Positions 61,251-64,000 of a stretch of DNA of 64,000 nucleotides are shown here, one piece after another. The translations under genes and the position numbers were made by a program. Below the pieces are notes generated by a model. The model was given only the letters and a program-made list of their open reading frames with translations. It did no database searches and had not been told where the DNA came from. How positions within the stretch are numbered: the first letter of the stretch is position 1; every line of letters begins with the position of its first letter. This DNA is from Clavelina lepadiformis (lineage: Eukaryota > Chordata > Ascidiacea > Aplousobranchia > Clavelinidae). The stretch covers positions 15,688,501 to 15,752,500 of the forward strand of contig NC_135241.1 of the NCBI RefSeq assembly GCF_947623445.1. The letters run 5' to 3'.

Positions 61251-62663
61251 CTAAAAAAACTTCTTCTTTTCTTGGTCAAGCCATGATAGCAAACCAGGAA
61301 ATTTCATAGAAATTTTAATAAGAGCTAAAACATCTCCTTCTGCATGATGATATTTTGGTGCTTCACCGTCAGGAAAATAACGTTCATATACACTCTGCAA
61401 CTTAAAAGACACATATTTTCGATCTGCAGCATACTGAGTAGAATTTTGAGCATTCCACAGACTTCTCATTCCTATCACCGTGTCAGAACAATAAAGTTCA
61501 TTAAAAAATGGAAATTTTATATCAAAACTTGTCAAGTGATCTCTAAGGATAGGAAAATCAAACTCAACTCCATTATGAGCTAAAAGGCAGATTGGTGGTG
61601 CTTGCCGCTGTAAAAAGTTCATTATTGTAAAAGTTGTATCTGGATTAAAAGCTTCTTTAGCACTTCTTGAAATTAAGTGGTTAGTAAGACCACTTATCCT
61701 GCAAGCACCTTCAGAAATATTAATTATTGGGTCAACTATTAATGATAACTTGTCATAGACTCGAGGAATTTCTTCAGCCGATTCAAGGGCTTCTCTATTG
61801 ACAGCAATCATGCATATTTCAGTTACTTTTCTCTTCAAAAGGTCAGTCGTTTCAAGATCAAAAAACACAAAGGTTTCTGTTTTAGAACTAAGCTCTGAAT
61901 CCATTTTGATTGGAAAACCCATTGAACCCAAAGATGCTGGTTTTATTAAGGAAAATTTTTTGCAGCACAAATTATCTAGGAAAGGGATCTTGTTGTAATA
62001 AACTAATTCCATCAACTGGATGTTGGCTTCCTCAGCAGTAAATGAGTGTGGAATGTTTCTAGTCAAGTATCTGGTGCACAAGCTGGCCTGTGTGTAATAA
62101 ACCATGTCAAGAATTGATACTCCATATTTTTTGACAGCTGCCTTGTTGTCAATCATTTTAAATGTCCATAAAGAATCAGCACATAACAGATCCTGATTGT
62201 TGATCACATTTAGGGTATGTCCAGTTCGCTGCAGCTCCATCTGCAAAACTTGGTAAGCGAGTCGAAATCCATTGTGTGCTACAAGACAAACAGGTGCCTC
62301 TTGTCGTTTTAAAAAGCCATGTACAAGTTGAACAACGTTAGAGTTAAACTCAGCTTTTTTTGCTTGTATTACAACAGATTCATTTAAATTGGTTAAGGAA
62401 GCAATATGTTGGTCAACAGACATTTTTGCATCAACAAAAAGTGTCAACTTGTCCACGATTCGCAGCATTGATTCCATTTTACTGTTTTCACAATTATGCT
62501 GATTTGTTAAAAGCTCATTCTTATGAATGGCAATTAAGCTGATCTCTGTTATACTCCCAGCATTTATTGAACTTGCATTTAACGTTAGAAAAACCAATGT
62601 ATTTATTAATTTGCCAGGATTTTCTATTAACTGGTCTTTCGTGGGAGTTTCAAACAAAGGCAT
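61251..62663 (-). CDS. TREX-like protein: degenerate plus intact DEDDh exonuclease domains, 470 aa, intronless
   Basis: The C-terminal domain (residues ~260-470) is a TREX1/2-type 3'-5' DNA exonuclease: FFDLETTDL (Asp269, Glu271), ICLLAHNGVEFDFPIL (Asp369) and YHHAEGDVLAL (His439, Asp444) make up the full DEDDh active site. The N-terminal domain (residues ~20-225) repeats the same fold order but has lost every catalytic residue: FLTLNAS (Thr27, Asn29), LVAHNGFRLAYQVL (Ala136) and FTAEEANIQLMEL (Phe208, Ala213). Shared non-catalytic motifs (TEISLIAI against TEICMIAV, DKLTLFVD against DKLSLIVD, LVAHNG against LLAHNG) show an internal duplication. The start Met gives MPLFETPTK. TREX enzymes degrade stray DNA to limit innate DNA sensing in vertebrates; the role here is inference. 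No membrane anchor is seen at the C terminus. Mammalian TREX1 is 314 aa with one domain. Confidence 0.87.
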   Translation of the reverse strand: MPLFETPTKDQLIENPGKLINTLVFLTLNASSINAGSITEISLIAIHKNELLTNQHNCENSKMESMLRIVDKLTLFVDAKMSVDQHIASLTNLNESVVIQAKKAEFNSNVVQLVHGFLKRQEAPVCLVAHNGFRLAYQVLQMELQRTGHTLNVINNQDLLCADSLWTFKMIDNKAAVKKYGVSILDMVYYTQASLCTRYLTRNIPHSFTAEEANIQLMELVYYNKIPFLDNLCCKKFSLIKPASLGSMGFPIKMDSELSSKTETFVFFDLETTDLLKRKVTEICMIAVNREALESAEEIPRVYDKLSLIVDPIINISEGACRISGLTNHLISRSAKEAFNPDTTFTIMNFLQRQAPPICLLAHNGVEFDFPILRDHLTSFDIKFPFFNELYCSDTVIGMRSLWNAQNSTQYAADRKYVSFKLQSVYERYFPDGEAPKYHHAEGDVLALIKISMKFPGLLSWLDQEKKKFF

Positions 62664-62884
62664 ATTTGAATTACAAACAAAAAATACTGAAAAACAAGAA
62701 CTTGTTGAATTGACTTGAAAAATTAAATGTCTATCTTAGATCAAACTAAGAAAATTGTTGAAACCTGTTGAATCAAACTACAGACAGAGCCATTAAAGAA
62801 GCCTCAAACAGCAAAATATAAAATTCTTATGCGATATTGTACTCTAGTGTCATTATTTCAAAAACCTAGTTAAACCAATTAGAG

Positions 62885-64000
62885 CAGTGGTCCCCAACCC
62901 CCGGTCCGCGGACCAGTACCGGTCCGTAGGTCAGTTGGTACCGGTCCGCACAGGGTACTGTTAATTAGTGTGGGAACCCCTTTTGTTGCGTAGGCACGCT
63001 TGAGTTCTCGAAATCGATTGTCTGGAGAGGCCATTTTATCGCATAATAACCTTAGTTTATTACATCACAAGCCCTTGTTATGCTAAAATTCTTGAATTGT
63101 TATCTTGAGTGTATCAGCTAGTCTTCCTAATTTAGTATCCCTTGCCCATTCTAACTGCCCGATGCCCTTTAATCAGGAGAGTAAGTTTGTTACATTCAGT
63201 TTTTTAGGAGGCGCGCAAACTTTTATTTTCACAGGCTGGGGTTATTTAGCCAGTATTCAAGAGTATTTTTGCTGAGGTTCAGGGTTTTTGATTTTTGCTA
63301 GTGTTGAGCTTTGGCATGATCTTGAACCTGGACATTTACGGAGAGCACAGTTTTATTCTTTTTTAGCAGTACAGTTTTAGTATCTCAGTTGTTTGTTAAT
63401 TCTGGTACGTGTTCTGCATTGCAGCTCCAGGATAATTCAGCTTTCTTTTTTTGGTGAAGTTATTCTCATTTTAGCTATTTTTAGTGAAGCTATATCTCAT
63501 TAAATCTTTATAACAGTCAGTTATTGAGTGTCGAAATTTATCAAACATGAGTACCAAACAGACGTCGTTAGAAAGCTTTCTTGTGAATGGGAAAAGGTCC
63601 ATTGAAGAGACAGAAGAAGAGTCTTCAACATCAAAGAAACAGAAAACTTTTAACAGACAATACCATGAGTCCTACTTGAAATATGGATTTATCGCGACAG
63701 GTGATACCCACGCACCAACACCGCTCTGCATACTTTGCGGTAACAGGCTCTCAAATGAGTCAATGAAACCGTCAAAACTGCTCCGCCACTTGAACAGCAA
63801 GCACGCTAGATCAAAAGACAAGCCCCTGGAGTATTTTGAAAGAAAAAAACGGGAACACAATGGACAGGAAAAATTTCTGAGGGTCACTACAACAATAAAT
63901 GAGAATGCTTTGAGAGCATCATTTTTGGTGGCTAACCGTATTGCTAAGGCGAAAAAGCCATTCACCATTGGTGAAGAATTAATCTTGCCCTCCACTAAAG
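62885..64000 (+). mobile_element. hAT transposon, left part, probably autonomous (runs off the window)
   Basis: The left terminus CAGTGGTCCCCAACCCCCGG at 62885 is followed by palindromic subterminal sequence (ggtccgcggaccagtaccgg and ggtaccggtccg). It continues through ~660 bp of untranslated sequence into a transposase frame at 63547. The right terminus is outside the window. Termini of this type belong to hAT elements related to those that gave rise to the vertebrate ZBED5 and SCAND3 genes. Confidence 0.85.
63547..64000 (+). CDS. hAT transposase, N-terminal 151 residues, open at window end
   Basis: The ATG at 63547 opens a frame with no stop to the window edge. Residues 1-35 are Ser/Glu/Lys-rich with a KKQK nuclear-signal-like patch. 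A BED-type zinc finger follows: Cys61, Cys64, His81 and His86 in LCILCGNRLSN...LLRHLNSKH. After it comes a KPLEYFERK-like linker and ANRIAKAKKPFTIGEELI, the conserved start of the region leading to the hAT catalytic core. The wording is close to ZBED5/SCAND3-type proteins. The RNase-H core and hAT dimerisation region should lie beyond 64000. Because the frame is intact here, the copy may be recent. Confidence 0.88.
   Translation, partial: MSTKQTSLESFLVNGKRSIEETEEESSTSKKQKTFNRQYHESYLKYGFIATGDTHAPTPLCILCGNRLSNESMKPSKLLRHLNSKHARSKDKPLEYFERKKREHNGQEKFLRVTTTINENALRASFLVANRIAKAKKPFTIGEELILPSTK

Noticed and set aside
1-64000. CRISPR arrays, bacterial operons or rRNA genes
   Set aside because: No regularly spaced repeats or rRNA signatures were seen; the spliced genes show this is animal nuclear DNA.

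Overview
The window is AT-rich animal nuclear DNA. It holds spliced genes with GT-AG introns, intronless genes, and many cut-and-paste transposons. Seven host genes of the metazoan repertoire can be read: a methylthioadenosine phosphorylase, an ENPP4/5-type ectophosphodiesterase, cyclin B, TIPIN, homogentisate 1,2-dioxygenase, a nicotinamide riboside kinase and a TREX-like exonuclease. The gene set and the AT-rich, transposon-loaded introns would suit an invertebrate deuterostome such as a tunicate, but that placement is inference; nothing in the window names the species.

Layout. Positions 1-1.8 kb hold only a 400-bp hAT MITE. From 1811 to 15074 two nearly adjacent DNA transposons fill the sequence. 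The first (1811-7960, 6.15 kb) is a P/THAP9-type element with ~380-bp inverted ends, an eight-exon transposase on the minus strand broken by one frameshift, and a tandem duplication of its 5' end with the THAP exon. The second (8227-15074, 6.85 kb) is a CACTA/EnSpm-like element starting CACTG. It carries two divergent, apparently intact spliced genes: an ~830-aa transposase with C2H2 fingers and a 467-aa accessory protein of unknown function. Next come MTAP (16334-17155, intronless), the ENPP4-like gene (18658-21415, six exons), a long intergenic stretch, and cyclin B (25263-29597, eight exons) with twin CCAAT boxes upstream and cytoplasmic-polyadenylation-type motifs downstream.

TIPIN occupies 31.5-43.5 kb on the minus strand. 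Its 7.2-kb intron contains a 5'-truncated LINE. Inserted in that LINE is a 3.9-kb element with ~430-bp inverted repeats and a 3-bp target duplication, encoding a FEN1/XPG-like (PIN-fold) nuclease, not a recognisable DDE transposase. It most resembles what I know as the Academ group, and is now split by two in-frame stops. From 43.5 to 50 kb there are only repeats: SINE-like pieces and hAT-type MITEs. Homogentisate dioxygenase (50342-51658) is intronless. A ~2.8-kb inverted-repeat structure (53916-56730) contains copies of repeats found elsewhere in the window and a 155-bp hAT MITE with a perfect 8-bp duplication. Nicotinamide riboside kinase (57187-59263, first exon not found) and an intronless TREX-like gene (61251-62663) follow. 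The window ends inside an autonomous-looking hAT element whose transposase frame is open at the edge.

The host genes form no operon or single pathway. Cyclin B and TIPIN share a cell-cycle/replication theme; MTAP, NMRK and HGD are small-molecule metabolism. The most unusual items are the nuclease-encoding element in the TIPIN intron, the intact two-gene CACTA element with its accessory protein, the P element with a duplicated THAP exon, and the TREX-like protein made of a catalytically eroded exonuclease domain followed by an intact one.
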